64,000 bases of DNA from Burkholderiales bacterium (GCA_016213205.1 JACRAZ010000072.1:1-64000), one strand, 5' to 3'; counted from the stretch's first letter, positions 1-9,756 are shown. Made by a program: numbers and translations. Notes: generated by a model from the sequence alone, not told the origin.

Positions 1-311
1 ACAACTGACTCGCTGGCGCTGGTCGCAGCCCGCGCAGCGGGCGGAGATAAATCCGACAGCGCGCCCCGAAGCCGAGAACCGCAGCGAAGTCAGCCGCAGG
101 CTGACCGCCGGATTCGGCCCGCTGCGCACGCGGACCTTGGGGCTTGCACGCGCCGCACCTCGAACGCCTGCCTTCCACAAGCAGCGCCAAAGCCGGCAAC
201 GGGCCGATTGCCGTCATCCGTCGCCCGGGGCAACGCCATGGCCCATCGAGATGATCCGCGTCCCCAAAGTCATATTGCCAAGCGTGGCGGCGCAGGATCA
301 ACATAAGCGCC
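1..311. other. Unassigned leading stretch, no supported gene
   Basis: No reading frame here looks like a protein. The frame of the next gene is stopped at 252-254. A 22-codon frame (238-306) exists but has no ribosome binding site. The stretch is rich in short C/G inverted repeats (for example around 27-45 and 85-125), as in intergenic DNA of GC-rich Burkholderiales. It may hold the promoter of the following operon and the 3' flank of a gene outside the window. Confidence 0.4.
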
Positions 312-1202
312 ATGGTCGAGCTGTCGCGTCAACACGGTGCCCTGGGCGAGGCCTGGACGGTGTGCCATTGGCACGAAGGCCCGCACGCCGCGCTGGCCTT
401 GCCGTTCAACGACGCCGCCTCGGCTGCCAACTGGCTGCGTGGCCTGCAGCCCGGTGAGCTGCGCCGGCTGGCCAGCACCGTGCTCGACACCGGGCTGTTG
501 CACCGCCAGACCGAGGCCGCGCTGGCCGACCGGCTGGGGGCCATGGTCTTCAGCGGCGAGTTGCGTGTGTTCCCGGGCCGCCCGCAGGCGCAGCGCCACC
601 CCGGCGCGGGCGATCAGCCCACGGCCGAGCAGCGCCTGCTGCGCCGGCTGCCCACCACCTCGCGCAACTTCCACTTCGAGGGCGAGCGCTGGCGCATCGT
701 CGATGCCCTGCACTGGGCCTCGCTGCGCGGCAGCGAGGACGAGCGCTTCGACGTGGTGCCCCGCGCGCAGGCCCAGGCCGTGCTGGGCCGGTTGATGCAC
801 ACCGCCAACCTGCCGCTGGACGAGGCCCAGGCGCTCGGCGAGGCCCTGCCGCTGCTGCCCGAGGCCTGGCGGCCCTCGCAGCCCGGTGCCGGCCTGCTGC
901 TGATCCGCATTGCCGAGCGCGCCTGGAACATCGAGTCCGCCGGTGGGGCCGAGGCCGTCACACCGTCGCAGATGGGCGGCAAGGCGAAGGAGGTGCCGCA
1001 GCACTGGATCCAGATCGCGCTGGTGGACACCGACAACCAGCCCGTGCCCGGCGCGGCCTACAAGGTGGCGCTGCCCGATGGCGACATCCGCGAAGGCCGG
1101 CTCGATGCACAAGGCCAGGCCTACATCGGCGGCATGGCCACTGGCGGCCAGTGCAAGGTGTGCTTCCCGCAGATCGACAGCCAGGAGTGGCGCGCGCTCT
1201 GA
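312..1202 (+). CDS. Hypothetical protein, VgrG/Rhs-associated type with C-terminal beta-sandwich
   Basis: A 296-residue soluble protein without a signal peptide. Residues about 225-296 form a short carboxypeptidase-regulatory-like (transthyretin-like) beta-sandwich: a WIQIALVDTDNQPVPG start followed by alternating strands and a GxLDxxGxAxIxG turn. This module is common in small proteins coded beside VgrG, PAAR or Rhs genes in proteobacteria. The N-terminal 200 residues are not recognised. It is the first of four tightly packed plus-strand genes; the LysM gene starts 27 bases downstream. A role as adaptor or cargo partner of a secretion tip is inferred from family context only, because no core type VI gene is in the window. 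Confidence 0.7.
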   Translation: MVELSRQHGALGEAWTVCHWHEGPHAALALPFNDAASAANWLRGLQPGELRRLASTVLDTGLLHRQTEAALADRLGAMVFSGELRVFPGRPQAQRHPGAGDQPTAEQRLLRRLPTTSRNFHFEGERWRIVDALHWASLRGSEDERFDVVPRAQAQAVLGRLMHTANLPLDEAQALGEALPLLPEAWRPSQPGAGLLLIRIAERAWNIESAGGAEAVTPSQMGGKAKEVPQHWIQIALVDTDNQPVPGAAYKVALPDGDIREGRLDAQGQAYIGGMATGGQCKVCFPQIDSQEWRAL

Positions 1203-1229
1203 CGCCGCGCCCACCGGAGCCCCACCACC

Positions 1230-1880
1230 ATGGCCGGCTTTCACACCGTGCAGCAGGGCGACACGCTGGCCAAGATCGCCGCCGACAACGGCTTCTTCGA
1301 TTTCCACACCATCTGGGACCACGCGAAGAACGCCGACCTGCGCGCCAGGCGCGACAACCCGAACGTGCTGGCCCCGGGCGACCAGGTCTTCATCCCCGAC
1401 AAGGACCAGCGCACCGAAGCCAAGGCCACCGATGCGACGCACCGCTTCCAGGTGCGCCGCACCAAGAACCTGCTGCGCCTGGTGCTCGAAGACCTGTACG
1501 GCAAGCCGATCGCCAACGCCACCTGCGAGCTCACGGTGGAGGGCCAGGTCTTCACCGTGGTCACCGGCGGTGACGGCAAGTTCGAACGCGAGATACCGGC
1601 CGGCGCGCGCAGCGCCAGCGTGCTGGTGAAGAAGGGGCAGACCCCGCTGCTGAACGTGCCGCTGCAGCTCGAGATCGGCCACCTCGACCCGGTGGACCAG
1701 CGCTCGGGCCAGATCGCGCGGCTGAGCAACCTGGGCTACTTCCTCGGCGGGCTGGACGACGAGGACGAACGCCAGTTCAAGTCCGCGGTCGAGGAATTCC
1801 AGTGCGACCAGAAGCTCAAGGTCGATGGCGACTGCGGCCCCAACACCCAGGCCAAGCTGCTCAGCGTGCATGGTTGCTAG
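1230..1880 (+). CDS. LysM and peptidoglycan-binding domain protein
   Basis: 216 residues. A LysM domain covers about 3-55 (HTVQQGDTLAKIA, then LAPGDQVFIP). A beta-sandwich like that of the preceding gene covers about 68-150. A peptidoglycan-binding-1 helical repeat covers about 170-216 (EEFQCDQKLKVDGDCGPNTQ). There is no signal peptide, which in this family points to delivery by a contractile injection system rather than Sec export. LysM proteins of this layout are regular neighbours of VgrG or Rhs genes. Substrate binding to cell wall is inferred from domain content. It lies between the beta-sandwich gene and the OmpA-like gene, with a 12-base gap to the latter. Confidence 0.8.
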   Translation: MAGFHTVQQGDTLAKIAADNGFFDFHTIWDHAKNADLRARRDNPNVLAPGDQVFIPDKDQRTEAKATDATHRFQVRRTKNLLRLVLEDLYGKPIANATCELTVEGQVFTVVTGGDGKFEREIPAGARSASVLVKKGQTPLLNVPLQLEIGHLDPVDQRSGQIARLSNLGYFLGGLDDEDERQFKSAVEEFQCDQKLKVDGDCGPNTQAKLLSVHGC

Positions 1881-1892
1881 GAGCCGAAAGAC

Positions 1893-4013
1893 GTGGCCAC
1901 CAAGATCCTCACCGCGCCCCACCCGGCCATCGAAGGCGTGCCGCTGCGCGTGGCGCCTGCGGTGGGCGCCGAGTTCAACCGCGTGCGCTCCTTCCTCATC
2001 CCGAAGGCCTGCTTCAAGTTCGAGGATGCGCACTTCGGCTTTGATTCCTCGTTCGTCGTGCCCGGCGGCTTCGACATCAGCCCGCTGAGCGCGCTGCTCG
2101 AGCAGTTTCCCGGCACCAAGGCCAGCATCTTCGGCCATGCCGACCCGGTGGGCGACGATGCCTACAACAAGCGCCTGAGCGGCCGCCGCGCGCAGGCCGT
2201 CTTCGGCCTGCTCACGCGCGATGTGGGGCTGTGGGAAAAACTCTCCGGCCAGCCCGCCGGCGGCGACAACTGGCAACCGCAGGCCGACCAGACCATGCGC
2301 GCGGCCACCGGCCTGCCCGCGGGCACGCCCCGCGCCAAGCTGATGCTGGCCTACATGGACCAGCTGTGCACCGTGCGCGGCCCCACCGGCGAGCCGGTGG
2401 CGGGCGAGGACGGCCAGCCCAAGGTGGTGAAGCTCACCAAGGCCGATTTCCTGGCCCGCGGCGCCGGCCCCAACGGCAAGGGCGACGTGCAGGGCTGCAG
2501 CGAGTTCAATCCGCTGATGGTGTTCTCGAAGGACGAGAAGGCCTTCCTCGACCAGCCCGAGAACCGCCCCGAGCGCAATGTGCAGAACCAGGGCAACCGC
2601 CGCGTGATGGTGCTGCTGTTCCGCGCCGGCAGCCAGGTGGACCCGGGCAAGTGGCCCTGCCCGACGGTGGAAGAGGGCACCGGCGGCTGCCTCAAGCGCT
2701 TCTACGCCGATGGCGAGCAGCGTCGCAGCAACCAGGAGGCGCGGCGCGAGTTCAAGGACACCAAGGACACGTTTGCCTGCCGCTTCTACGACCGGCTGTC
2801 GAACAGCTCGCCCTGCGAGATCCCGGCGCTGCCCTCGGATGCCTTCGTGGCCGATGCGCTGCTGGCCACGCTGCCCTCCACCAGGAACGCGGCCAGCGGC
2901 GCCCGGCCGGCGGCCGGCAGCTTCAGCACCAGCAACAGTGCGCTCGATTTCGTCGCGCCGCTGGCCGACCTGATGGTGGTGGTGCAGAACGCCGGCGAGA
3001 TCACCGTGAAGGCGCAGAACGTGCAGCCGCCCTCGCGCAAGCCCAAGGTGCACTGGCAGGTCGACCGCGACCCGGCCGACACCGTGGCCGCCGACCTGCC
3101 GGGGCTGGACACCACCACCGGCGACACGGTGAAGATCACGCCCAGCACGCCGGGCAGCTTCCGCCTGATCTGCTTCCGCGATCCCAGCGGCGACGGCAAG
3201 CACCAGCCCGGCGAGGAAGTGCTGGTGCTGCGCTTCGTGATCGTGCGCATCACGCCGCAGGCCGGCGCCACGCTCACCACGCAGAGTGTGTTCACGCCCG
3301 GCACCAACGGCGTGAGCACCGGCCAGCCCGGCCAGAACCCGATGCAGCTGCGGGCCGACTTCCTGCTCGAAGGCGGCGGCGCCAACCGGCGCTTCGGCCT
3401 GGGCAAGGTGGTGCTGGCCAACGTGGGCAACCTGCTCACCGACACCTTCGTCGTCAACTACCCGGGCCAGGCCGCACCGGCCGACACGCGGGCCGGCACC
3501 GAGACCGAAGACCCCGATTTCCGCACCAACCCGGCGGCCGGCTTCCCCGCGCCGATGGTGGACACCGTGAACGTGGCGCGCGGCGCCGAGCCCACCGGGG
3601 GCAACTCGCCCAACCGCGGCAACACGGTGCAGACCATCCTGGGCAACGGCCCGGGAGGCAACGGGCAACTGCGGCGCATCAACTCGCTGGATGTGCCGGC
3701 CTTCGGCTGGGACGGCACGCACCCGACGACCAACAACCCCTGGGCCAGCACGCAGGGCGTGAACGGGTTCCGCGAATGGATCCTGGCCCACACCACCAAC
3801 TTCCCGCGCAACTACACCGCGCTCGGGCGCGGGGACTGGACGGTCACCGTCACCGGCACCAACGACGGCGCCGGCAACTGGGTGGACAACGGCTCCACCG
3901 TCACCGGCACCGCGTTCACGATCGCCGGCTTCCCGCAGACGGCCGACGCCGCGCGCGCGCAGGTGCTGGGGCGCTCGTTCGTGCGCGAGTTCGGGATGAT
4001 CGTCAACCCATGA
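1893..4013 (+). CDS. OmpA-like domain large hypothetical protein
   Basis: 706 residues with a GTG start just after the LysM gene. Residues about 48-115 resemble an OmpA C-terminal peptidoglycan-binding domain: FGFDSSFV, then an FGHADPVGDDAYNKRLSGRRA segment matching the GHTD...N..LS..RA pattern, with Ala in place of the usual Thr. The remaining 590 residues are unrecognised and rich in Gly, Asn and Thr. They include a possible Ig-like region near 370-460. No signal peptide is visible. The gene overlaps the next by four bases (ATGA). With its neighbours it looks like a cell-wall-directed accessory or effector unit of a secretion system, but enzymatic activity cannot be shown from sequence. Confidence 0.7.
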   Translation: MATKILTAPHPAIEGVPLRVAPAVGAEFNRVRSFLIPKACFKFEDAHFGFDSSFVVPGGFDISPLSALLEQFPGTKASIFGHADPVGDDAYNKRLSGRRAQAVFGLLTRDVGLWEKLSGQPAGGDNWQPQADQTMRAATGLPAGTPRAKLMLAYMDQLCTVRGPTGEPVAGEDGQPKVVKLTKADFLARGAGPNGKGDVQGCSEFNPLMVFSKDEKAFLDQPENRPERNVQNQGNRRVMVLLFRAGSQVDPGKWPCPTVEEGTGGCLKRFYADGEQRRSNQEARREFKDTKDTFACRFYDRLSNSSPCEIPALPSDAFVADALLATLPSTRNAASGARPAAGSFSTSNSALDFVAPLADLMVVVQNAGEITVKAQNVQPPSRKPKVHWQVDRDPADTVAADLPGLDTTTGDTVKITPSTPGSFRLICFRDPSGDGKHQPGEEVLVLRFVIVRITPQAGATLTTQSVFTPGTNGVSTGQPGQNPMQLRADFLLEGGGANRRFGLGKVVLANVGNLLTDTFVVNYPGQAAPADTRAGTETEDPDFRTNPAAGFPAPMVDTVNVARGAEPTGGNSPNRGNTVQTILGNGPGGNGQLRRINSLDVPAFGWDGTHPTTNNPWASTQGVNGFREWILAHTTNFPRNYTALGRGDWTVTVTGTNDGAGNWVDNGSTVTGTAFTIAGFPQTADAARAQVLGRSFVREFGMIVNP

Positions 4014-5047
4014 CCGGCCCGGCATCCACCGCCGCAGCCGGTGCCAGCGCACGGGGTATGGTGCGGTGGTGCCGCCAGGCGCTGCTGGTGGCCATCTTCG
4101 CATCGGCGCCCTGGGGCGCAGGAGCACACGCCATGAACCCGCAGGACACACGACAGACCATGCAGCAGTACGCCGCCGGCCAGCGCCTGGGCGAATGCCT
4201 GGTGCGGGGGTGCACGGTGATGGCCGGGCGCATTCGCGCACTCGGCAGCCCGCAGCCCGCACCCGGCGAGGACGACCCGAAGTACGCAATGCCGGTGCGC
4301 AGCGTGGAGCTCCAGGTGCGCGAGTGGCTGGTGGGGCCACCCCTCGGCGACACCGTGCTGCTGCAGCATGCCGCCCGGCCCGCGCTCGGCAAGACGGCGT
4401 TGGGGCCCTGGCTGGCCTGGGAGGGCGTGCGGCTCGAAACCGGCGCCGAGCTGACGGTGGCGCGCTGGTCCGCGCAGGCCTCGCGGCCCAGCTGGATGGG
4501 CCAGCCCGAGGACGTGGCGCTGGCCGTGTCCGATCCGCGCCTGCAGGCTGCCTTGCGTGAGGCCGTGCAGCAGCACCTGCGCCAGGTGCAGCAGCCCGAC
4601 CAGATCACGCAGCTGCCGCAGTGGCTGCGCGAACGGCAGGACGCGTTCCTGCTCGGTTATGCCCTGGGCGTGCTGATGAACGGCGAGGCCACCCACAACG
4701 CCGACCGCGCCACCACGCTGCTCACCGACCTGCTGGGCCTGGCGGCCATGCCGGCGCCCGTGCGGCTGCAGGTGGCCGACTGGTTGGGCGGCAACTTCTA
4801 CCGCCTGTCCGAGGCCGCGCGCCGGGCCACCACGCAGGCCCTGGTGGTGCTGGGCAGCGCGGACGACGCCGGCGTGGCCGGTGCCGCGGTGTCGGTGCTG
4901 GTGCGCCTGGGCGACCTGCAACTGCTGGACCTGCGGCCCGCGCCCAGCCCGGCCCGGCGGCGCAAGCTGATCGATGCCTACCGCGCGCTGCAGGCGCGCC
5001 AGCCGGGGGCGCATCCGGCCTTCGAATCGCAGCTTGGCGTGCACTGA
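4010..5047 (+). CDS. Exported hypothetical protein
   Basis: 345 residues if read from the overlapping ATG. An internal ATG at 4058 would put a better signal peptide at the N-terminus: [18 protein letters not shown], with likely cleavage after GAHA. The mature part has two early cysteines ([11 protein letters not shown]) and is otherwise Leu/Ala-rich and helical. The region 225-330 looks like HEAT or TPR-type helical repeats. No catalytic motif was found. Translational coupling to the OmpA-like gene suggests it works with it, possibly as a periplasmic partner or immunity-type protein. That function is a guess from position only. Confidence 0.65.
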   Translation: MTGPASTAAAGASARGMVRWCRQALLVAIFASAPWGAGAHAMNPQDTRQTMQQYAAGQRLGECLVRGCTVMAGRIRALGSPQPAPGEDDPKYAMPVRSVELQVREWLVGPPLGDTVLLQHAARPALGKTALGPWLAWEGVRLETGAELTVARWSAQASRPSWMGQPEDVALAVSDPRLQAALREAVQQHLRQVQQPDQITQLPQWLRERQDAFLLGYALGVLMNGEATHNADRATTLLTDLLGLAAMPAPVRLQVADWLGGNFYRLSEAARRATTQALVVLGSADDAGVAGAAVSVLVRLGDLQLLDLRPAPSPARRRKLIDAYRALQARQPGAHPAFESQLGVH

Positions 5048-5197
5048 CGCATACGTGAAAGGTGGTGAGAGGCGTGTGCGAGCGCTTCGCGCTGCGCGTG
5101 CGGGGCTCGCGAGCTAGGGGGGAGCCCGTGGGAATCGCTCGCGTTTCGCGGCGATTGGCGTGACCATGCGACCACCCTGTCGCGAAGGAGTCACGCC
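5048..5197. other. Intergenic region with inverted repeats
   Basis: 150 bases between the exported protein and the PEP-CTERM gene. Several hairpins can form, including an AATCGC / GCGATT pair around 5132-5156. There is no T-run, so a factor-independent terminator is not supported. A good ribosome binding site (GAAGGAG) lies just before 5198. Confidence 0.4.
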
Positions 5198-5857
5198 ATG
5201 CCCGCCCCCATCCGGATTGCACTGGCCGCCACGCTGATGCTCGCGGCCACCCTGGCCAGCGCCGCGCCGGTGACCGCGCTCAGCTACGCCATGCCCAATG
5301 GCGACGGCCAGGCCAGCGGCGGCAGCTTCAACTACTGGGATGCCGGCTACACCGGCAGCGGCAGCACCACCACCGATGGTGCGGCGCTCTCGGGCGGGCT
5401 GGGCAAGCTCACCGACGGCGTGGTGTCCACGCAGCTCTGGTTCAACGTGTCGAACAACTTCGGCACCGGCGAGTACGTGGGCTGGAACGCGCAGCACACG
5501 CTGAACCCGACGCTCAGTTTCCTGTTCGCCGCCGGCACGCTGATCGACAGCATCTCGATCCAGCTCGACAACAGCCACTTCGGCGGTGTGTTCGCACCGC
5601 TGCAGATCCTGATCGATGGCGTCAGCCACGCCTTCGTGGCGCCGGCCGTTGGCAGCGTGGGCACGGTCAGTTTCTCGGGCCTGGGCCTGTCTGGCAGCGG
5701 CCACACGATCCAGTTCGTGCAGGACCCCGGCACCTGGACCTTCGTCAGCGAGATCAGCTTCGACGGTGGCAGCACCCAGATGCCCGAGCCCGCCAGCCTG
5801 GCGCTGCTGGGCGTGGCGCTGGCGCTGCTGGCCCACTGGCGACGGCGCGTGTCTTGA
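5198..5857 (+). CDS. PEP-CTERM sorting domain protein
   Basis: 219 residues. A Sec signal peptide spans about 1-24 (hydrophobic ALAATLMLAATLASA). The end of the protein is a PEP-CTERM signal: MPEPASLALLG, a short hydrophobic helix and the basic tail HWRRR. In this family the tail is cut by exosortase (EpsH/XrtA) and the protein is exported to the surface, usually in exopolysaccharide-forming bacteria. The mature part is Gly/Ser/Thr-rich beta structure without Cys. It has its own ribosome binding site and stands alone. No exosortase gene is in the window. Confidence 0.85.
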   Translation: MPAPIRIALAATLMLAATLASAAPVTALSYAMPNGDGQASGGSFNYWDAGYTGSGSTTTDGAALSGGLGKLTDGVVSTQLWFNVSNNFGTGEYVGWNAQHTLNPTLSFLFAAGTLIDSISIQLDNSHFGGVFAPLQILIDGVSHAFVAPAVGSVGTVSFSGLGLSGSGHTIQFVQDPGTWTFVSEISFDGGSTQMPEPASLALLGVALALLAHWRRRVS

Positions 5858-5921
5858 GCAGCGTCAAGCGGTAAAGCCCGCCCGCGGGCCACAGTGGGGT
5901 CTTTTCATCCGCCCCCAGCCC

Positions 5922-7325
5922 ATGGCCAGCACCGACGACCTGATCGAGAACCTCACCTACGACGAAATGAGCCTGGGCCAGCAGGCCTCGATCGTCCGCA
6001 CGCTCACCTTGGCTGATATCCAGGCCTTTGCGCTGGTGTCGGGCGACGTGAACCCCGCCCACGTGGATGCCGAATACGCCGAAGGCACACGCTTTCGCGG
6101 CGTCATCGCGCACGGCATGTGGGCCGGCGCGCTGATCTCCAGCCTGCTGGGCACCGAGTTCCCGGGCCCGGGCACCATCTACATCGCGCAGGAGCTGCGG
6201 TTCCACCGCCCAGTGCACGTGGGCGACACGCTCAGCGTCAGCGCCACGGTGGCGTCCAAGGACGACAGCAACCGCAACGTCACGCTCGATTGCCGGGTGA
6301 CCAACCAGCGCGGCGAGGAAGTGGTCTCGGGCCAGGCCCTGGTGCGCGCGCCGGCCCAGAAGGTGGCGCGTGCCCGTGCGGCCATGCCCACCATGCACCT
6401 GTTCGACCCCGAGGCCCGGCTGGCCAGCTGGGTGAATGGCCTCACCATCGGCGAGCCGGTGCCCTGCGCGGTGGTGCACCCCTGCGACGAGCACTCGCTG
6501 CGCGGCGTGGTCGAGGCCGCCGAGCGGGGCCTGATCCTGCCGCGCCTGGTGGGCCCCGCCGCGCGCATGCATGCGGTGGCCGAGCAGGCGGGCCTGTCGC
6601 TGGCCGGCTTTCCGATCGACGATGCGCCGCACAGCCATGCCGCCGCCGCGCAGGCCGCGAACCTGGCCGTGCGCGGCCAGGTGCGCATGCTGATGAAGGG
6701 CAGCCTGCACACCGGCGAGCTGATGAGCGCGGTGCTGCGCGAGCGCGGGCTGCGCACCGGGCGGCGCATCTCGCACGTCTACCGCTTCGAGGTGCCGGCC
6801 TACCCGAAGCCGCTGCTGGTGACCGATGCGTCGATCAACATCACGCCCTCGCTCGACGACAAGGTGGACATCGTGCGCAATGCCATCGCGGTGGCGCTGG
6901 CGCTGGGCATCGAAAACCCCAAGGTGGCGCTGCTGTCGGCGGTGGAGACGGTGACGCAGCGGCTCGAATCCACGCTGCACGCCGCCGCGCTGTGCAAGAT
7001 GGCCGACCGCGGCCAGATCAAGGGCGCGGTGCTCGACGGGCCGCTGGCCTTCGACAACGCGATCTCGGCCGAATCGGCGCGCCTGAAGGGCATTGATTCG
7101 CCGGTGGCCGGCGACGCCGACATCCTGGTGATGCCCGACCTCGAGGCCGGCACCATGCTCGCGCGCCAGCTCGAATACCTGGCCGGCGCCGCCAGCTGCG
7201 GCGTGGTGGTGGGCGCGCACGTGCCGATCGCACTGACCAGCCGCGCCCACAGCGCGGCCTCGCGCATGGCCTCGGCCGCGCTGGCCACGCTGCTGGCGCC
7301 GGCACCGGGGCCGGCGGTGGCCTGA
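5922..7325 (+). CDS. Bifunctional enoyl-CoA hydratase / phosphate acetyltransferase
   Basis: 467 residues from the ATG before ASTDDLIENL. Residues about 10-150 are a MaoC-like hotdog hydratase (ADIQAFALVSGDVNPAHVD, with the Asp...His hydratase pair). Residues about 165-467 are a phosphate acetyl/butyryltransferase domain, ending near GVVVGAHVPIALTSRAHS. This fusion is a known proteobacterial arrangement and may link a beta-hydroxyacyl-CoA step to acyl-phosphate formation. An acetate or propionate kinase often sits beside it but none is seen here. It appears monocistronic and is closed by a hairpin terminator. Confidence 0.9.
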   Translation: MASTDDLIENLTYDEMSLGQQASIVRTLTLADIQAFALVSGDVNPAHVDAEYAEGTRFRGVIAHGMWAGALISSLLGTEFPGPGTIYIAQELRFHRPVHVGDTLSVSATVASKDDSNRNVTLDCRVTNQRGEEVVSGQALVRAPAQKVARARAAMPTMHLFDPEARLASWVNGLTIGEPVPCAVVHPCDEHSLRGVVEAAERGLILPRLVGPAARMHAVAEQAGLSLAGFPIDDAPHSHAAAAQAANLAVRGQVRMLMKGSLHTGELMSAVLRERGLRTGRRISHVYRFEVPAYPKPLLVTDASINITPSLDDKVDIVRNAIAVALALGIENPKVALLSAVETVTQRLESTLHAAALCKMADRGQIKGAVLDGPLAFDNAISAESARLKGIDSPVAGDADILVMPDLEAGTMLARQLEYLAGAASCGVVVGAHVPIALTSRAHSAASRMASAALATLLAPAPGPAVA

Positions 7326-7330
7326 ACGAC

Positions 7331-7357
7331 AAAGGCCCGCGCGGGGCGCGGGCCTTT
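7331..7357. terminator. Perfect 12-bp hairpin after the MaoC-PTA gene
   Basis: AAAGGCCCGCGC, a three-base loop, then GCGCGGGCCTTT. The A-run on one side and T-run on the other let it work in both directions, although the T-tract is only three bases. It separates the plus-strand MaoC-PTA gene from the 3' end of the minus-strand protease. Confidence 0.7.
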
Positions 7358-7395
7358 GGCTGGGTGCCGATGCGCCGTGTCAGCGCAGCGCGGGC

Positions 7396-9450
7396 TCAGC
7401 GCGCGATCGAGTCGCTGGTCTCGGTGTTGGTCTGCGGCGCGTAGCTGTAGCCGTTCAGCGTGGCACCGGTGACGGTGAAGACGAAGCTGCCGCCGGTCTT
7501 GCGCGTGTTGGGCGAGCTGAAGCTGGCCACGCCGTTGCTGCCGGTGGTGGCGGTGACGCCGGTGCGCGAGACCAGGCCGCTCCAGTTGCCGGTGACGAGC
7601 ACGCCGGCCACCGGCAGGCCGTCGTTGCCCACCACCCGCACCGCGGCGCCGGCCTGGGCGTTGCCGTTCTTGGCCACCGTGAGGCTCATCGCGATGTCGG
7701 CCACGCGCATCGGCAGCACGACCACCGGTGCATCCACGGTGACGGTGACCGCGCTGCTGGCGCTGAGGCCGCTGTTGTCGGTCACGCGCAGCTGGGCGCT
7801 GTAGCTGCCCGGCGTGGTGTAGGTGTGGGCGGTGGTCACGCCGCTGGCCGTGCCGCCGTCGCCGAAGGTCCAGTCGTAGGCGACCAGGCTGCCGTCGGGG
7901 TCGGTGGAGCCGGCGCCGGAAAAGTTCACCGCCAGCGGCGCGGTGCCGCGCAGCGTGGAGGCGGCGATCACCGCGTTCGGTGCCTGGCTGCCGGCGCTGG
8001 GGTAGCTGGCGGCCAGTGCGTACTGGCCCAGGCTGCCGTAGTTGCTGTAGCCGGTGGCCAGCGGGTCGCCCTTGCCGGTGCCGGTGACGGCCAGGTAGTA
8101 GGTGCCCGCGGCCGGCAGCGTGAACGCGAGGCTGGCATTGAGCGCGTCCACCGGGTTCACGCTGGCCAGCACGGCGCCGGCGCTGTTGCTCAGCGTGAGC
8201 ACCGCGTCCAGGTTGGCCGAGCGTGCAGCCGGGCTCAGCGTGACGCTGAGGCTGCCGGCGCCGGCGGTGAACGAGAAGGTGTCCACGTCGCCCGGGCGTT
8301 CGATCACGCCCTCGGCACTGGCCGTGCTGGTGCCGCCGTTGAGCACGGCGGCCAGCGGCGTCGCGCTGGCGGGCGTGTTGCCGTGGTCGTCCACGCGCAG
8401 CGGCAGGCCGTTGCTCTGCATCACCGCGTAGTCGTCCTGCACGTTGTTGGCGCCGCTGTACTCGCCCTTGCTCCACTGCACCAGTGCCTGGTAGTAGCCC
8501 ACGCCCATGATCGGGGCCCAGCCGGTGGCGCCGCTGCCGTGGCCCTGGTAGTAGCCGGTGCTGGCGGTGCCGTCGTGGCCGAGCCCCATGTTGTGGCCGG
8601 CTTCGTGCGAGACGGCCTCGGCCACGTACTTCTCGTTGCCCGGGCCCAGCGCGTCGTAGAACACCAGCGCGGGCTTGTAGAAATCGCTCGTGTCGTCGAA
8701 CACGCCCAGGTAGGCCACGCCGCCGCAGCTGCACGAGTACACGCCGCTGCGCGAGGTGATCAGCACCACGGTGCCGTACACCGCGTCGGTCGAGCCGCTG
8801 CGGGTGATCAGCTCTTGCGGCACCGCTTCGGTGGTGACGTCCACGTCGAAGGGCGCGTAGTCCTCGGACACCCGCTGCCAGATGTACTGCATGCGCTGCA
8901 GCTCGGCGGTGGAGAAGCTGTAGGGCACGCCGTCGGTGTCGAAGGGCAGCGCCGTGATGGTGCTGGTGCTGCCGTTCCAGACCGTGTTGGTGAGCGTGGC
9001 ACCCCTGAAGTTGAGGTAGATGGTGCGCCGGGCGCCGGGCCGGCTGTGCAGCGCAAAGGTCTGGTCCAGCGGCGCCAGCGTGCCGTCGATCAGGCCGGTG
9101 CTGGCGGCCGGTGCCACGGTGGCGGGCAGCGGCTGATCGAGCTCGTCGACGAAGAACACGCGGCCGCGCTGGTCGATGCGGCTGCGCTTGTCGCCCAGCA
9201 GCAGGGCGCGCAACTCGTCGGGCGACTTGCCGTAGAACGCCGCCACCTCGGGCAGGCGTGCGCCCAGCAGGTCGATGGCGCGCTGGCCGGCGGACGCGCG
9301 GTCGGGCAGCTGCAGCGTGGGGAAGGGCGGCTTGGCGCGCTGCGGCACATCGGCCGCGGCGGCCGGGCCGGCCAGGCTCATGGCCATGGTGCCGGCCAGC
9401 AGCAGCGGGGCGATCAGTGCGCCGGCAAGGCGGGAGAGGGAGCGCGGCAT
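7396..9450 (-). CDS. Secreted metzincin metalloprotease with PPC, PKD and C-terminal beta domains
   Basis: 684 residues. A signal peptide spans about 1-33. The zinc site HEAGHNMGLGHD at about 282-293 is the full HExxHxxGxxHD of metzincins (reprolysin-like). A pre-peptidase C-terminal (PPC) domain follows at about 380-475, then a PKD domain at about 490-570 (DPDGSLVAYDWTFGDGG), then an Ig-like domain to the end. An N-terminal propeptide of about 100 residues precedes the catalytic part. Predicted to be an extracellular protease. The 306-base upstream region should hold its promoter; no linked secretion or immunity gene is seen. Confidence 0.88.
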   Translation of the reverse strand: MPRSLSRLAGALIAPLLLAGTMAMSLAGPAAAADVPQRAKPPFPTLQLPDRASAGQRAIDLLGARLPEVAAFYGKSPDELRALLLGDKRSRIDQRGRVFFVDELDQPLPATVAPAASTGLIDGTLAPLDQTFALHSRPGARRTIYLNFRGATLTNTVWNGSTSTITALPFDTDGVPYSFSTAELQRMQYIWQRVSEDYAPFDVDVTTEAVPQELITRSGSTDAVYGTVVLITSRSGVYSCSCGGVAYLGVFDDTSDFYKPALVFYDALGPGNEKYVAEAVSHEAGHNMGLGHDGTASTGYYQGHGSGATGWAPIMGVGYYQALVQWSKGEYSGANNVQDDYAVMQSNGLPLRVDDHGNTPASATPLAAVLNGGTSTASAEGVIERPGDVDTFSFTAGAGSLSVTLSPAARSANLDAVLTLSNSAGAVLASVNPVDALNASLAFTLPAAGTYYLAVTGTGKGDPLATGYSNYGSLGQYALAASYPSAGSQAPNAVIAASTLRGTAPLAVNFSGAGSTDPDGSLVAYDWTFGDGGTASGVTTAHTYTTPGSYSAQLRVTDNSGLSASSAVTVTVDAPVVVLPMRVADIAMSLTVAKNGNAQAGAAVRVVGNDGLPVAGVLVTGNWSGLVSRTGVTATTGSNGVASFSSPNTRKTGGSFVFTVTGATLNGYSYAPQTNTETSDSIAR

Positions 9451-9756
9451 GGTCGGGATCCTGGAGGTCTGCGATCAACTCGGGATGGTCTGCAGCAGGC
9501 CCTCCAGCCGGCGCATGCTGCGCCGGCCCGCGGCCCCGCTGTCATGGTGGCGCCCTTCGCGCGGCGCCACGGTAGACCGGGAACTTTGCGACCCCGGCTT
9601 TCGCGCGGGTGTGCCCAGTGCCCGCGATGCTAGGGGGAATGCCTGCCGAGCGGGGGCAGAGTTCCAAGCTGTTGTCGCTGGCAACCGCAGATCACCATTG
9701 GGCACAAGCGGATACATCGGCGGGCGGCCCGCGCTCAGGCCGCGCTCAGGCCGCGC
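9451..9756. other. Intergenic region upstream of the protease
   Basis: 306 bases without a credible gene. It holds the presumed protease promoter, an 8-bp-stem hairpin at 9508-9526 (CCGGCGCA / TGCGCCGG, three-base loop) that may end transcripts coming from the SDR gene, and the start of an 11-bp tandem repeat at its right end. No clear -10/-35 pair could be assigned. Confidence 0.4.

Noticed and set aside
270..4340. Very long open frame on the minus strand (over 1300 codons)
   Set aside because: It lies opposite four clear plus-strand genes, is His/Arg/Val-rich without any domain, and reflects the GC bias of codon position. Similar shadows at 7825-9633, 17504-20869 and 45842-49276 were rejected on the same grounds.
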